A program made the translations under genes and the position numbers. Positions 1 to 5,652 of a stretch of DNA of 6,661 nt are shown here, piece by piece. The first letter of the stretch is position 1; each line of letters begins with the position of its first letter. The DNA is from Thermococcus sp. (lineage in GTDB: Archaea; Methanobacteriota_B; Thermococci; Thermococcales; Thermococcaceae), in NCBI GenBank assembly GCA_027065835.1, contig JAMONK010000211.1:1-6661 (forward strand). Direction: 5' to 3'. The notes beneath the pieces are model-generated. The model searched no databases. It was not told the DNA's origin and saw only the letters and a program-made list of their open reading frames with translations.

Positions 1-782
1 TCCACCTTCTCGCCGCGCTTGACCTTCGCCTTGACGTAGGTCGTTTCGGGGTTCAGCCACATGTTGGTGACGCCGTAGACAGTCTCCGGCCTCAGCGTCG
101 CGGCCGGCATGTAGATTTCCTCGCCGTCCTCCTCGAGGATGAACTTGATGATGACGTAGTCCAGTATCTGGACGTCCTCACCCTCCATTATGTCGTGGTC
201 CCCGAGGGCTGTTCCAACGACCGGGTCCCACCTGACCCTGTGGGCGCCCTTAACGACCAGTCCTTTGTCCTTGAGCGTCCAGAACTGCCACTCTATGAAC
301 TTGCTGAAGGGCGGGAAGAGGCTCGTCGTGTGGAACTCGCGCGTCCAGTCAACACCGAAGCCCGCGCGTATGAATGTCTCCCTGGCGGATTTCATGAAGT
401 ACTTGACGATTTCCCTTGGATCCTCAAACTTCCAGAGAATCTCCTCGGGCACCTTGTAGACGTCGCGGTAGATGTGTATCGTCTTTGGGTCGCGGTGCTT
501 TATCCTCTCGGCGATTCCGACTATCGGCGCGCCGGTGATGTGCCACGCCATCGGAAAGAGCACGTTGTAGCCCTGCATCCTCTTGAAGCGCGCTATGACG
601 TCGGGAATCGTGTAGGTCCTCGCGTGGCCGACGTGCAGGTGCCCCGAGAGGTACGGGAAGGCGACCGTTATGTAGAACTTCCTTTCCTTGGGCTTTGCGT
701 TTCTGTCGGGCTCGAAGATTCTTTCCTGCAGCCAGCGCCCCTGCCACTTCTCCTCAATGGCTTTGAAGTTAAGTCCTTCCAT
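1..782 (-). CDS. leuS: Leucyl-tRNA synthetase, archaeal type (N-terminal 260 codons; runs off the left edge)
   Basis: This class I aminoacyl-tRNA synthetase charges tRNA-Leu with leucine in the cytoplasm. I translated the open minus-strand frame by hand. The N-terminus [14 protein letters not shown] matches archaeal LeuRS starts. The HIGH ATP-binding signature appears as HVGH at residues 50-53, inside [22 protein letters not shown] (80-86) belongs to the catalytic fold. The insertion carrying the CP1 editing domain begins after about residue 170 and shows the threonine-rich editing signature TLRPET at 229-234. Archaeal LeuRS is usually about 950-970 residues, so roughly a quarter is visible; the KMSKS loop and anticodon-binding part lie outside. 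The ATG at 782 is supported by GGAGGT at 789-794, six bases upstream. The gene stands alone here: its upstream neighbour on the same strand ends 184 bases away. No frameshift or missing motif is seen in the visible part. Confidence 0.97.
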   Translation of the reverse strand, partial: MEGLNFKAIEEKWQGRWLQERIFEPDRNAKPKERKFYITVAFPYLSGHLHVGHARTYTIPDVIARFKRMQGYNVLFPMAWHITGAPIVGIAERIKHRDPKTIHIYRDVYKVPEEILWKFEDPREIVKYFMKSARETFIRAGFGVDWTREFHTTSLFPPFSKFIEWQFWTLKDKGLVVKGAHRVRWDPVVGTALGDHDIMEGEDVQILDYVIIKFILEEDGEEIYMPAATLRPETVYGVTNMWLNPETTYVKAKVKRGEKV

Positions 783-825
783 TGCCAAACCTCCTCAACG
801 ATTTTGCAAAAGAGACGTGCACCAA

Positions 826-832
826 CTTATAC
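826..832 (-). promoter_or_regulatory. Proximal TATA-like element of leuS
   Basis: The minus strand reads GAGTATAAG. Its centre is about 46 bases from the leuS ATG, so transcription would start near 803 and leave a leader of about 20 nt that includes the SD site. The bases upstream (ATTCTT) are not a good purine-rich BRE, so this looks weaker than the distal element at 936-943. Position and TATA core support it; there is no other evidence. Confidence 0.4.
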
Positions 833-856
833 TCAAGAATAGGGGGATCCTTTGAA

Positions 857-913
857 TCAGCGGGAAATTCTGCCCATATTCCAACGGAGAAGACACTCCC
901 CCCTCATTGGCAT
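857..913 (-). other. Possible leaderless 18-codon upstream ORF in the leuS leader
   Basis: The frame MPMRGECLLRWNMGRISR begins with ATG at 913, almost exactly where the distal TATA box would place the transcript start, and ends with TGA 75 bases before the leuS ATG. It contains adjacent leucine codons CTT CTC. These lie in a predicted RNA hairpin whose outer stem pairs CCAATG (910-905) with CGTTGG (886-881). Such a short frame can arise by chance, and leader-peptide attenuation is not established for archaeal synthetase genes, so this is only a candidate. Confidence 0.15.
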
Positions 914-935
914 CGCATCGAGTAACACCGTTGGG

Positions 936-943
936 TATTTAAA
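936..943 (-). promoter_or_regulatory. Distal BRE/TATA promoter upstream of leuS
   Basis: The minus strand reads CCAAAATCTTTAAATACC, a good archaeal BRE (CCAAAATC) followed by TTTAAATA. The predicted start, about 26 bases downstream, is near 913, giving leuS a leader of about 130 nt. It sits just past the stop of the CGP-CTERM gene (967), so it separates leuS from that operon. A start near 913 would coincide with the ATG of a possible 18-codon leader ORF (see 857-913). Confidence 0.5.
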
Positions 944-966
944 GATTTTGGAAAGGGCCGCTGGGT

Positions 967-1554
967 TCATCTTCGCGTTGCCCTTCCCAGTAGGGGGAGC
1001 AGGGTTAAGAGTCCGATTACGGCCGGGCCGCAGATTCCACCCCTTTCGCTGGCCGCTGAGCTTTCATCCGTGCTCTGAATCGATGTTGAGGTCATGTTCT
1101 CAAAGGTGTAGCTCACGGCCACGTCACCCGCTGGCATCGTGATGGCGTTTCCATCTATTGAAAGTGGGGCATCGCTTAAATCCGCGAGCACGGCTCCTCT
1201 GGGCAGTACCACCGTGAAAGGTTCGTCGCTGGTGAAGGTCACCGTCCAGACGGCTCCCTCAGTTTTGAGAAATTCCGGAGTCGAATACGTCACGTTTACT
1301 ATCCCCGCGTTGCCGGTTTCGATTATCAGCTGTCCGTTTCGGATCGCGTACTGCAGTGGGCTCCCGTTCTCATCGGTGACGAGGAGATCGCTGTAGTTCC
1401 CGGGCAGTGGAATAACCACCTGGGTCGTGTACTCCTGAAGGGGTACCTGAACGTTCACCACCACGTACCCATCGCTGTACGGGGTTAGCGTTATGTTCGC
1501 GGCACTTACGAGGGGAACCGCAAACAGCAGCAGGGCGATTGGTATCCACTTCAT
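967..1554 (-). CDS. Secreted beta-rich surface protein with CGP-CTERM anchor
   Basis: This 195-residue protein is predicted to be exported and held at the cell surface. Residues 1-18 form a signal peptide (MKWIPIALLLFAVPLVSA). Residues 19-152 are rich in alternating hydrophobic residues, as in a beta sandwich, with five N-glycosylation sequons (N20, N53, N63, N87, N153). A Ser/Thr/Asp/Glu linker (154-170) precedes the tail: GGICGP with Cys175-Gly176-Pro177, a hydrophobic stretch and terminal RATRR. That is the CGP-CTERM pattern known from Thermococcus and Pyrococcus, where the cysteine is proposed to be processed or lipid-modified. The beta region resembles domains of uncharacterised archaeal membrane-associated proteins; I cannot name its function. 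I chose ATG 1554 because GGTGA lies five bases upstream. In-frame GTG 1563 and ATG 1560 would overlap that SD. It follows the helical-repeat gene by 35 bases, probably in one operon. Confidence 0.85.
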   Translation of the reverse strand: MKWIPIALLLFAVPLVSAANITLTPYSDGYVVVNVQVPLQEYTTQVVIPLPGNYSDLLVTDENGSPLQYAIRNGQLIIETGNAGIVNVTYSTPEFLKTEGAVWTVTFTSDEPFTVVLPRGAVLADLSDAPLSIDGNAITMPAGDVAVSYTFENMTSTSIQSTDESSAASERGGICGPAVIGLLTLLPLLGRATRR

Positions 1555-1572
1555 TTTCATCACCGCAGGCGG

Positions 1573-1582
1573 AAAAATAAAA
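1573..1582 (-). promoter_or_regulatory. T-rich intercistronic element between the two surface genes
   Basis: In transcript orientation this 35-base gap holds TTTTATTTTT, immediately after the stop of the helical-repeat gene and before the SD of the CGP-CTERM gene. It could act as a weak archaeal oligo-T terminator that reduces read-through. It could also act as a TATA-like element giving the second gene its own start near 1552, though that would remove its SD. The sequence alone does not decide. Confidence 0.3.
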
Positions 1583-1589
1583 GAGGATG

Positions 1590-2801
1590 TCAGCCGTGGT
1601 GGAGTATGAACTCGTCCACCTGGTGCAGGAGGTCGAGGGTTATTGCGAAATGGATCTTTGCCTCGGCAGGCTTTCCGTGCCGGAGAAGCTCAATTCCCAG
1701 CTTGAACTCCTGGACGGCGGCCTTTAGCTGGAGCTCCGCTTTCCTTGTGTCAACCCCTTTTCTATGCAGTTCACGAAGCGCCCTGGCGTCCTTCTCGATG
1801 TGGGTGCCGGTTTCACGGAGGAACGCCTTAGCATCCCTCATCCTCTCCTGGACTTCCATTTCACCCGCCTTTTTTCTTAGGAAACCCAGGGCCATGTAGA
1901 AGTCCTTTATAGTTTTGCTGTTCTGCATCATGGTGTTGAGGGCTCCGGTGTAGTTCCCCTGGCCTGCTAACTCTTTAACCTGCTCGTAAACGGTTTGGAA
2001 TGCCTCCAGCCGTTCCTGAAGTTCGGTGGTGTTCCTGCCGGTCTCGTTGGCCCTCGCGATCACGTGCTGGGTGAAGTTTATTGCCCTTCCACCCTTCTCC
2101 AGGAATGCCTCCACTATCCCCTTTGCGTTGTGATATGCGAGCTCTTTCCTGATCCTGCCAAGGGCGGTGTCTAGCTGGGCCTTAAGGCTTCTGGCAGTCT
2201 TCAGGTCCGTCTTCGCCTTGTCAAAGTTCCCTGCCTTCACATCCTCCAGGACCATCCTGTAGGCTTTCTCCGTCTGGTTAAGAAGCTGAGTCGTGTTGCC
2301 CACGTCGATACCCTGCCTCTCGGCCGCTGTGATGATGCGCTCCGCCATCCTGAAGTATCCCTTCATCCTCTCTACCTCTGCGGGAAGCCTCTCCCTCAGC
2401 TCGTTCCTTCCGCTCTTTATTCCCTGAAGAACCGCCCTGTAGTGGTGCATGGCTATGATTCCCTCAGTAGTGGCCTCGCAGTAGTCACCCTCGTTGTACG
2501 CGTTGATGGCCTTCTCCTTGTACTCCTCAGCCATCCGATACTGCTCCATTATACTGGAGTTGTCCGGCAGTGTGACTCTGCTCAGTATCCTACCCGTTAT
2601 GTTGCTGAGCTTTTCAATCGCCGTTATTATGTGTTCTGCCACGATCTGTTCCTGGGTCGTGTTCTCGATCTCCGGGGGCAGGTTGCCGTTACTGGTACTG
2701 GTGGTGTTCGTCGTGGTGTTTGCCGCTGCCATTGTTAGACCCGCCGGGATGAGGGCCCCGACGAGCAGCCCTATGATCAACCAGGCTTTCAGCCATCTCA
2801 T
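1590..2801 (-). CDS. Secreted helical-repeat glycoprotein, unrecognised family
   Basis: A 403-residue exported protein whose function I do not recognise. Residues 1-26 form a signal peptide (MRWLKAWLIIGLLVGALIPA, then GLTMAA). Next comes an Asn/Thr-rich stretch (27-50), then almost wholly amphipathic, charged helices to the end, with no C-terminal membrane anchor. There are eleven N-glycosylation sequons (N28, 32, 47, 67, 81, 169, 175, 242, 252, 257, 283) and one cysteine (C108). Four related helical units are visible, each with a G-N/D/K-F/Y/P turn: GDYCEA (105), GNFDKA (191), GNYTGA (282), GKPAEA (376), about 86-94 residues apart. The ATG at 2801 is chosen because GAGGTGA (2807-2813) lies five bases upstream and the signal peptide begins there. 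An upstream in-frame start at 2831 would add ten residues ahead of the signal and place the SD inside the gene. It is first in a probable operon with the CGP-CTERM protein. A coiled-coil or TPR-like binding role is inference. Confidence 0.8.
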   Translation of the reverse strand: MRWLKAWLIIGLLVGALIPAGLTMAAANTTTNTTSTSNGNLPPEIENTTQEQIVAEHIITAIEKLSNITGRILSRVTLPDNSSIMEQYRMAEEYKEKAINAYNEGDYCEATTEGIIAMHHYRAVLQGIKSGRNELRERLPAEVERMKGYFRMAERIITAAERQGIDVGNTTQLLNQTEKAYRMVLEDVKAGNFDKAKTDLKTARSLKAQLDTALGRIRKELAYHNAKGIVEAFLEKGGRAINFTQHVIARANETGRNTTELQERLEAFQTVYEQVKELAGQGNYTGALNTMMQNSKTIKDFYMALGFLRKKAGEMEVQERMRDAKAFLRETGTHIEKDARALRELHRKGVDTRKAELQLKAAVQEFKLGIELLRHGKPAEAKIHFAITLDLLHQVDEFILHHG

Positions 2802-2835
2802 GGGTGTCACCTCGATGTCACATGCGTCCAACCCC

Positions 2836-2842
2836 TATTTTA
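2836..2842 (-). promoter_or_regulatory. Core promoter of the surface-protein operon
   Basis: The minus strand reads CGTTCCTAAAATAGGG, with a TATA-like TAAAATA centred 38 bases from the ATG at 2801. Transcription would start near 2813-2815, leaving a very short leader that just contains the GAGGTGA SD. The BRE position carries a CGTTCC half-site of the palindrome cluster immediately upstream, which suggests that a regulator could compete with TFB here. Confidence 0.5.
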
Positions 2843-2843
2843 G

Positions 2844-2925
2844 GAACGCGGTGAAAAGAACGTTCCGGAACGTTCCATAATGCCCAACCTGCTTTCTCAA
2901 GTCTGTTCTTGAACAACGGAGGTTC
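2844..2925. promoter_or_regulatory. Candidate operator: cluster of GAAC/GTTC half-sites with an 18-bp palindrome
   Basis: GAACGTTCCGGAACGTTC at 2858-2875 is a perfect 18-bp palindrome. A second inverted site, GTTCTTGAAC at 2905-2914, shares the GTTC-N2-GAAC layout of the first (GTTCCGGAAC, 2862-2871). The two centres are 43 bp apart, about four helical turns. Further half-sites lie at 2844-2847 and 2922-2925, making eight GAAC/GTTC words in 82 bp. The palindrome lies about 28 bp upstream of the TATA centre, where archaeal activators often bind, and one half-site overlaps the BRE. The binding protein is unknown. Confidence 0.5.
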
Positions 2926-2966
2926 TGGCGATATTAGTAGAAGATGAGAAACGCTTAGAAACGTCT

Positions 2967-4043
2967 TCAGAGCACCACGAGTTCGCGGTCCGCCCTGGTC
3001 AACCGCTTCCCCCTGCCCTCTTTCACCACAACATCGTCCTCTATCCTCACCCCTCCAAGACCCGGAACGTAAACGCCGGGCTCTATAGTGAACGTCATCC
3101 CGTCCCCCAGAGTTACCTCCCCATCCGGCCCTATGAAGGGCTCCTCGTGGACGTCAAGACCCAAGCCATGGCCCGTCCTGTGGGTGAAGTATTCACCGTA
3201 ACCCTTCCCGGTTATCGTTTCTCTGGCAGTCGCGTCCACTTCCTTTGCCTTTATCCCACTTTTAACCGCCCTGTAGGCCTTCTCCTGTGCATCCTTGACG
3301 ACCTCGTATATCTCGAGCAGCTTTTCGTTTGGCCTTCCCAGGGCTATCGTCCGCGTTATGTCCGAGCAGTATCCCTGCACCTTTGCACCGTAGTCCATGA
3401 TGACGAAATCTCCCTTCCGAAGCCTCCTGTTGCCTGGAAGGTGATGGGGGTTCGCCCCGTTCTCCCCTGAGGCGACTATCGGCTCAAAGGATAGCCCGTC
3501 TGAGAGTTCTCTGATAAGCAGTTCAATCTTCAAAGCGAGCTCTCTCTCGCGCATTCCAAGGAGGTCAAGGTTCAACGTCTCTTCAAAGACCCTGTCGGCA
3601 ACTTTGGCTGCTCTCTCCATGAGTCGTATTTCCGCTGGGTCTTTTCTCATCCTCAGCGCTCGCATCAAAAGGTTCAGCGGATGGAACTCAAAGTTCCTGT
3701 TGCCCAGTTTTATAACGTGTATCAGCCAGTCCGAACGCATTGTGTTTTCCACGAGGATCCTGCCGCTTGAAAGTTCAAGCTCCCCGAGTATCCAGGCCAG
3801 CTTCTCGTAGGGGTTCTCACCATCGCGCCAGAAGGTCACCGGAAAGTCCCGGATGGTGTTCTCGTAGAGGCTCGGTGCCAGGAGCTGGTACTCCCCGTCC
3901 GAGTTAAGTACCAGGAGTGTGACCCTCTCCCCGGATTCGTGGAGGTGGAGACCCGTCAGGTAATAGAGATTTGCCCCGGGGCTTATTAAAGCACCGTCAA
4001 ATTCGTTCTCCCTCATAATCTGGACCAGTTTTTCAATCCGCAC
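2967..4043 (-). CDS. pepQ: Xaa-Pro dipeptidase/aminopeptidase (prolidase), M24 metallopeptidase
   Basis: This cytoplasmic pita-bread metalloprotease removes residues next to proline and helps recycle peptides. The 358-residue length is close to Pyrococcus furiosus prolidase (348). An N-terminal creatinase-like domain spans about 1-125 and the catalytic domain about 130-355. All five dinuclear metal ligands are present: Asp217 and Asp228 (MDYGAKVQGYCSDITRT), His292 (HRTGHG), Glu321 (FTIEPG) and Glu335 (RIEDD). His200 (NPHH), His288 and His299 (VHEEP) match other conserved histidines. I prefer GTG 4043 because GGTGA (4049-4053) lies five bases upstream and the protein then starts like the family (MRIEKLVQIM). 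The in-frame GTG at 4052 would add three residues and lie inside the SD. The gene has its own TATA box and follows the PAP2-like gene. Thermococcales carry several prolidase paralogues, so the exact substrate range is not certain. Confidence 0.93.
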   Translation of the reverse strand: MRIEKLVQIMRENEFDGALISPGANLYYLTGLHLHESGERVTLLVLNSDGEYQLLAPSLYENTIRDFPVTFWRDGENPYEKLAWILGELELSSGRILVENTMRSDWLIHVIKLGNRNFEFHPLNLLMRALRMRKDPAEIRLMERAAKVADRVFEETLNLDLLGMRERELALKIELLIRELSDGLSFEPIVASGENGANPHHLPGNRRLRKGDFVIMDYGAKVQGYCSDITRTIALGRPNEKLLEIYEVVKDAQEKAYRAVKSGIKAKEVDATARETITGKGYGEYFTHRTGHGLGLDVHEEPFIGPDGEVTLGDGMTFTIEPGVYVPGLGGVRIEDDVVVKEGRGKRLTRADRELVVL

Positions 4044-4075
4044 ATCGGTCACCGCCTCTTACTTCAGTACATTGG

Positions 4076-4082
4076 ATATAAA
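4076..4082 (-). promoter_or_regulatory. TATA box of the prolidase gene
   Basis: The minus strand reads GGTTTATATCC, close to the archaeal consensus TTTATATA. The predicted start, about 26 bases downstream, lies near 4053-4056, leaving only a few bases before the GGTGA SD. This makes the prolidase at least partly independent of the PAP2-like gene, which ends 27 bases further upstream in the transcript direction. Confidence 0.65.
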
Positions 4083-4108
4083 CCTAGCGCCCGTACCGTG
4101 ATGGCTGT

Positions 4109-4744
4109 TTATCGGATGTACCTGTGCACCAAGAACCCCAAAAGGATCCCCGTAACGGCGTCCCATATCCAGTGTTCAGCGAGGAGAACCGTTGCCGGGG
4201 GGATGAGGGCTATCCACAAAGCCAGCATCCTGGCGGGCCATTCCCTACGTCTCCACAGTGCCAGGAAGCTTATCGTCGCGATGGTGCAGTGGGGGGAAGG
4301 GAGCACAAACTGAGGCCGGGCCTGCCAGCCGTTGGGGGCGTACCTTTCAGGGAGCCCGGGATAGACGTAGTGGGGAGCGTTTACGTTGGCCACTGCAAAG
4401 ATGACCGCGAGCAGGGTGAATGCGGTGGCGTAGCCGAGCACGAGCTTTCTCGCTCGAAGAACGTCTCCAACGAGGAGGACGTATCCGAACGTCAGCACCA
4501 TAGCCCACGTGAACCCGGTTCTGTAGGCGGTCCTCATCAACACGTAGATTATGTGATGGCCTTTGGTCCACAGAAGGAGCGTGAGGACGAAGTGTCTGGA
4601 GGTTCCCGGGAGTTTCAACAGGAGTCCGTTGTAGTTGATGCTCCAGTGTCCGATTAGGGGATAGACCACTCCGTAGATCGTCCAGCCCGCGTAAACCGCC
4701 AGGAACTCAAGCAGCAATTTTATCCTCGGCTTTAACATGGCCAT
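4109..4744 (-). CDS. PAP2-like integral membrane phosphatase/phosphotransferase (AUR1-like variant)
   Basis: This 211-residue protein has about six hydrophobic segments (roughly 11-30, 52-70, 78-93, 102-120, 152-164, 172-205). The PAP2 active-site layout is visible late in the protein: PSPH at 149-152 corresponds to PSGH, and His191-x3-Asp195 in EHWIWDAVTG corresponds to the H-x3-D motif. The SR of the canonical third motif is replaced by A184-T185, and no separate K-x6-RP motif is seen; RP occurs at 143-144, next to PSPH. The arrangement resembles the inositolphosphorylceramide-synthase (AUR1) type of PAP2 protein. A role in dephosphorylating or transferring phospho-head groups or polyprenyl phosphates at the membrane is inference. 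No SD precedes ATG 4744, but a TATA element sits 27 bases upstream, so the transcript is probably leaderless. ATG 4738 is an alternative start. Confidence 0.75.
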   Translation of the reverse strand: MAMLKPRIKLLLEFLAVYAGWTIYGVVYPLIGHWSINYNGLLLKLPGTSRHFVLTLLLWTKGHHIIYVLMRTAYRTGFTWAMVLTFGYVLLVGDVLRARKLVLGYATAFTLLAVIFAVANVNAPHYVYPGLPERYAPNGWQARPQFVLPSPHCTIATISFLALWRRREWPARMLALWIALIPPATVLLAEHWIWDAVTGILLGFLVHRYIR

Positions 4745-4767
4745 CGTTGAGGTTATTATTCAAAAAC

Positions 4768-4775
4768 TTTAAAAA
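4768..4775. promoter_or_regulatory. Shared TATA element for the divergent PAP2-like gene and rpl15e
   Basis: One element reads TTTAAAAA on the plus strand and TTTTTAAA on the minus strand. On the plus strand it is preceded by CAAAAAC, a fair BRE, and would start rpl15e transcripts near 4796-4797, about 68 bases before its ATG. On the minus strand a start 26 bases away falls at 4745, next to the PAP2-like ATG at 4744. No other TATA candidate is correctly spaced for either gene. The better BRE faces rpl15e. Confidence 0.55.
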
Positions 4776-4801
4776 CTCAACCTCGAACCCCGAGCGACTG
4801 G

Positions 4802-4839
4802 GCGGGCTAGGCCCGCGGGATGTTCCCGTAAGGGAGAAC
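4802..4839 (+). promoter_or_regulatory. Structured 5' leader of rpl15e
   Basis: GCGGGC-TAG-GCCCGC (4802-4816) forms a perfect six-bp GC hairpin. It is followed by CGGGA-TGT-TCCCG (4816-4828) and TCCC-GTAA-GGGA (4824-4835). These last two need the same TCCC, so only one can form at a time. The leader ends with the GAGGTGA SD at 4853-4859. The structure is far stronger than expected for a plain archaeal leader, and feedback control by L15e or another ribosomal protein is a possibility. No known riboswitch is recognised. Confidence 0.45.
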
Positions 4840-4864
4840 CACAAACATGGAAGAGGTGAAAGGG

Positions 4865-5449
4865 ATGAGCATGTACAAATACATTAGGGAAGCCTGGAAG
4901 AACCCGAAGAAGAGCTACGTGGGAGGGCTTCTAAAGGTCAGGATGATAAAGTGGAGGAGAGAGCCGGTCGTCGTCCGTGCCGAGAGACCGACCAGGCTCG
5001 ACAGGGCCAGGAGCCTCGGCTACCAGGCCAAGCAGGGCTACGTGGTCGTTCGCGTCCGCGTCAGGAAGGGCGGCAGGAAGAGGCCCAGGTGGAAGAGTGG
5101 AAGAAAGCCGAGCAAGATGGGTCAGGTCAAGTACAGCCCGAAGAAGAGCCTCCAGTGGATAGCCGAGGAGAAGGCTGCCCGCAAGTTCCCGAACCTCGAG
5201 GTCCTCAACAGCTACTGGGTCGGCGAGGACGGAATGTACAGGTGGTTTGAGGTCATAATGGTCGACCCGCACCACCCGGTCATCAAGGCCGACCCCAAGA
5301 TCAACTGGATCACCGGCAAGGCCCACAAGGGTAGGGTCTTCCGCGGACTCACCAGCGCCGGCAGGAAGAGCCGCGGCCTTAGGAACAAGGGCAAGGGCGC
5401 CGAGAAGGTCAGGCCCAGCATAAGGGCCAACAAGGGCAGGGCCAAGTGA
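4865..5449 (+). CDS. rpl15e: 50S ribosomal protein L15e
   Basis: This large-subunit ribosomal protein is shared by archaea and eukaryotes and absent from bacteria. The 194-residue sequence begins [18 protein letters not shown] and is recognisable throughout: [20 protein letters not shown] near 41-60, [51 protein letters not shown], and the basic tail [18 protein letters not shown]. It is strongly basic, as expected for an rRNA-binding protein, and has the family's normal length. I chose ATG 4865 because GAGGTGA (4853-4859) lies five bases before it and the family starts there. An upstream in-frame ATG at 4847 would add MEEVKG, which is simply the translated SD region. The gene is read divergently from the PAP2-like gene, and no ribosomal neighbour is seen on either side, so it appears to be a single-gene unit. 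Confidence 0.98.
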   Translation: MSMYKYIREAWKNPKKSYVGGLLKVRMIKWRREPVVVRAERPTRLDRARSLGYQAKQGYVVVRVRVRKGGRKRPRWKSGRKPSKMGQVKYSPKKSLQWIAEEKAARKFPNLEVLNSYWVGEDGMYRWFEVIMVDPHHPVIKADPKINWITGKAHKGRVFRGLTSAGRKSRGLRNKGKGAEKVRPSIRANKGRAK

Positions 5450-5491
5450 TTTTGGCCTTTATCATGTTTTACCTTTCACACCAGTTGGTTC

Positions 5492-5496
5492 TTTTT
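5492..5496 (+). terminator. Candidate oligo-T terminator after rpl15e
   Basis: A run of five T residues lies 43 bases after the rpl15e stop, in a T-rich stretch that also includes TTTT at 5450-5453 and 5467-5470. Archaeal RNA polymerase terminates on oligo-T tracts without requiring a hairpin. The assignment rests on composition and position only. Confidence 0.4.
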
Positions 5497-5619
5497 ATGG
5501 GTTTCCCTCAGTCTTTTGATGCACTCAAGTGCGATCCCCATTACCGGGCTTCTTTTGGACTGTCCTGATAAAAAATGCCCTTCCGAACGGAGTTCTACTC
5601 AGGATAAAAAGGAAGAATT

Positions 5620-5634
5620 TTTACTTAAAGTAAA
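5620..5634. promoter_or_regulatory. Inverted repeat TTTACTT-A-AAGTAAA upstream of the small-ORF promoter
   Basis: Seven-bp perfect arms surround one central base, centred 21 bp upstream of the TATA centre at 5648, just beyond the BRE. A dimeric regulator bound here would contact the pre-initiation complex edge. The A+T-rich composition raises the chance of a fortuitous match, so confidence is modest. Confidence 0.3.
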
Positions 5635-5643
5635 TGGAAAGAC

Positions 5644-5652
5644 TTATATTTA
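5644..5652 (+). promoter_or_regulatory. BRE/TATA promoter of the small ORF and secreted protein
   Basis: GGAAAGACTTATATTTAAG combines a purine-rich BRE with a strong TATA core. The predicted start near 5674 is 21 bases before the ATG at 5695, a normal leader length. It is the only clear promoter upstream of the secreted protein at 5867, so both genes probably share a transcript. Confidence 0.65.

Noticed and set aside
195..842. 215-codon plus-strand open frame over leuS, and shorter overlapping frames
   Set aside because: It lies antisense to leuS, whose HVGH and TLRPET motifs make the minus strand the coding strand. The translation has no recognisable domain, start signal or signal peptide.
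2862..2871. SurR-type sulphur-response site
   Set aside because: The known SurR motif is GTT-N3-AAC, whereas both sites here have four bases between GTT and AAC. The match is not good enough to name the regulator.
4796..4843. Possible H/ACA guide RNA in the rpl15e leader, ending in ACA at 4841-4843
   Set aside because: The hairpin directly before ACA is too short, with no pseudouridylation pocket or K-turn. The structure is better read as a mRNA leader.
4931..5445. Several frames overlapping rpl15e on both strands
   Set aside because: They are frame-shifted or antisense shadows of a fully recognised ribosomal protein.
5516..5569. Possible C/D-box guide RNA (TTGATGC and CTGA about 50 bases apart)
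   Set aside because: The C box is imperfect, there are no internal D' and C' boxes, and the terminal stem is weak.
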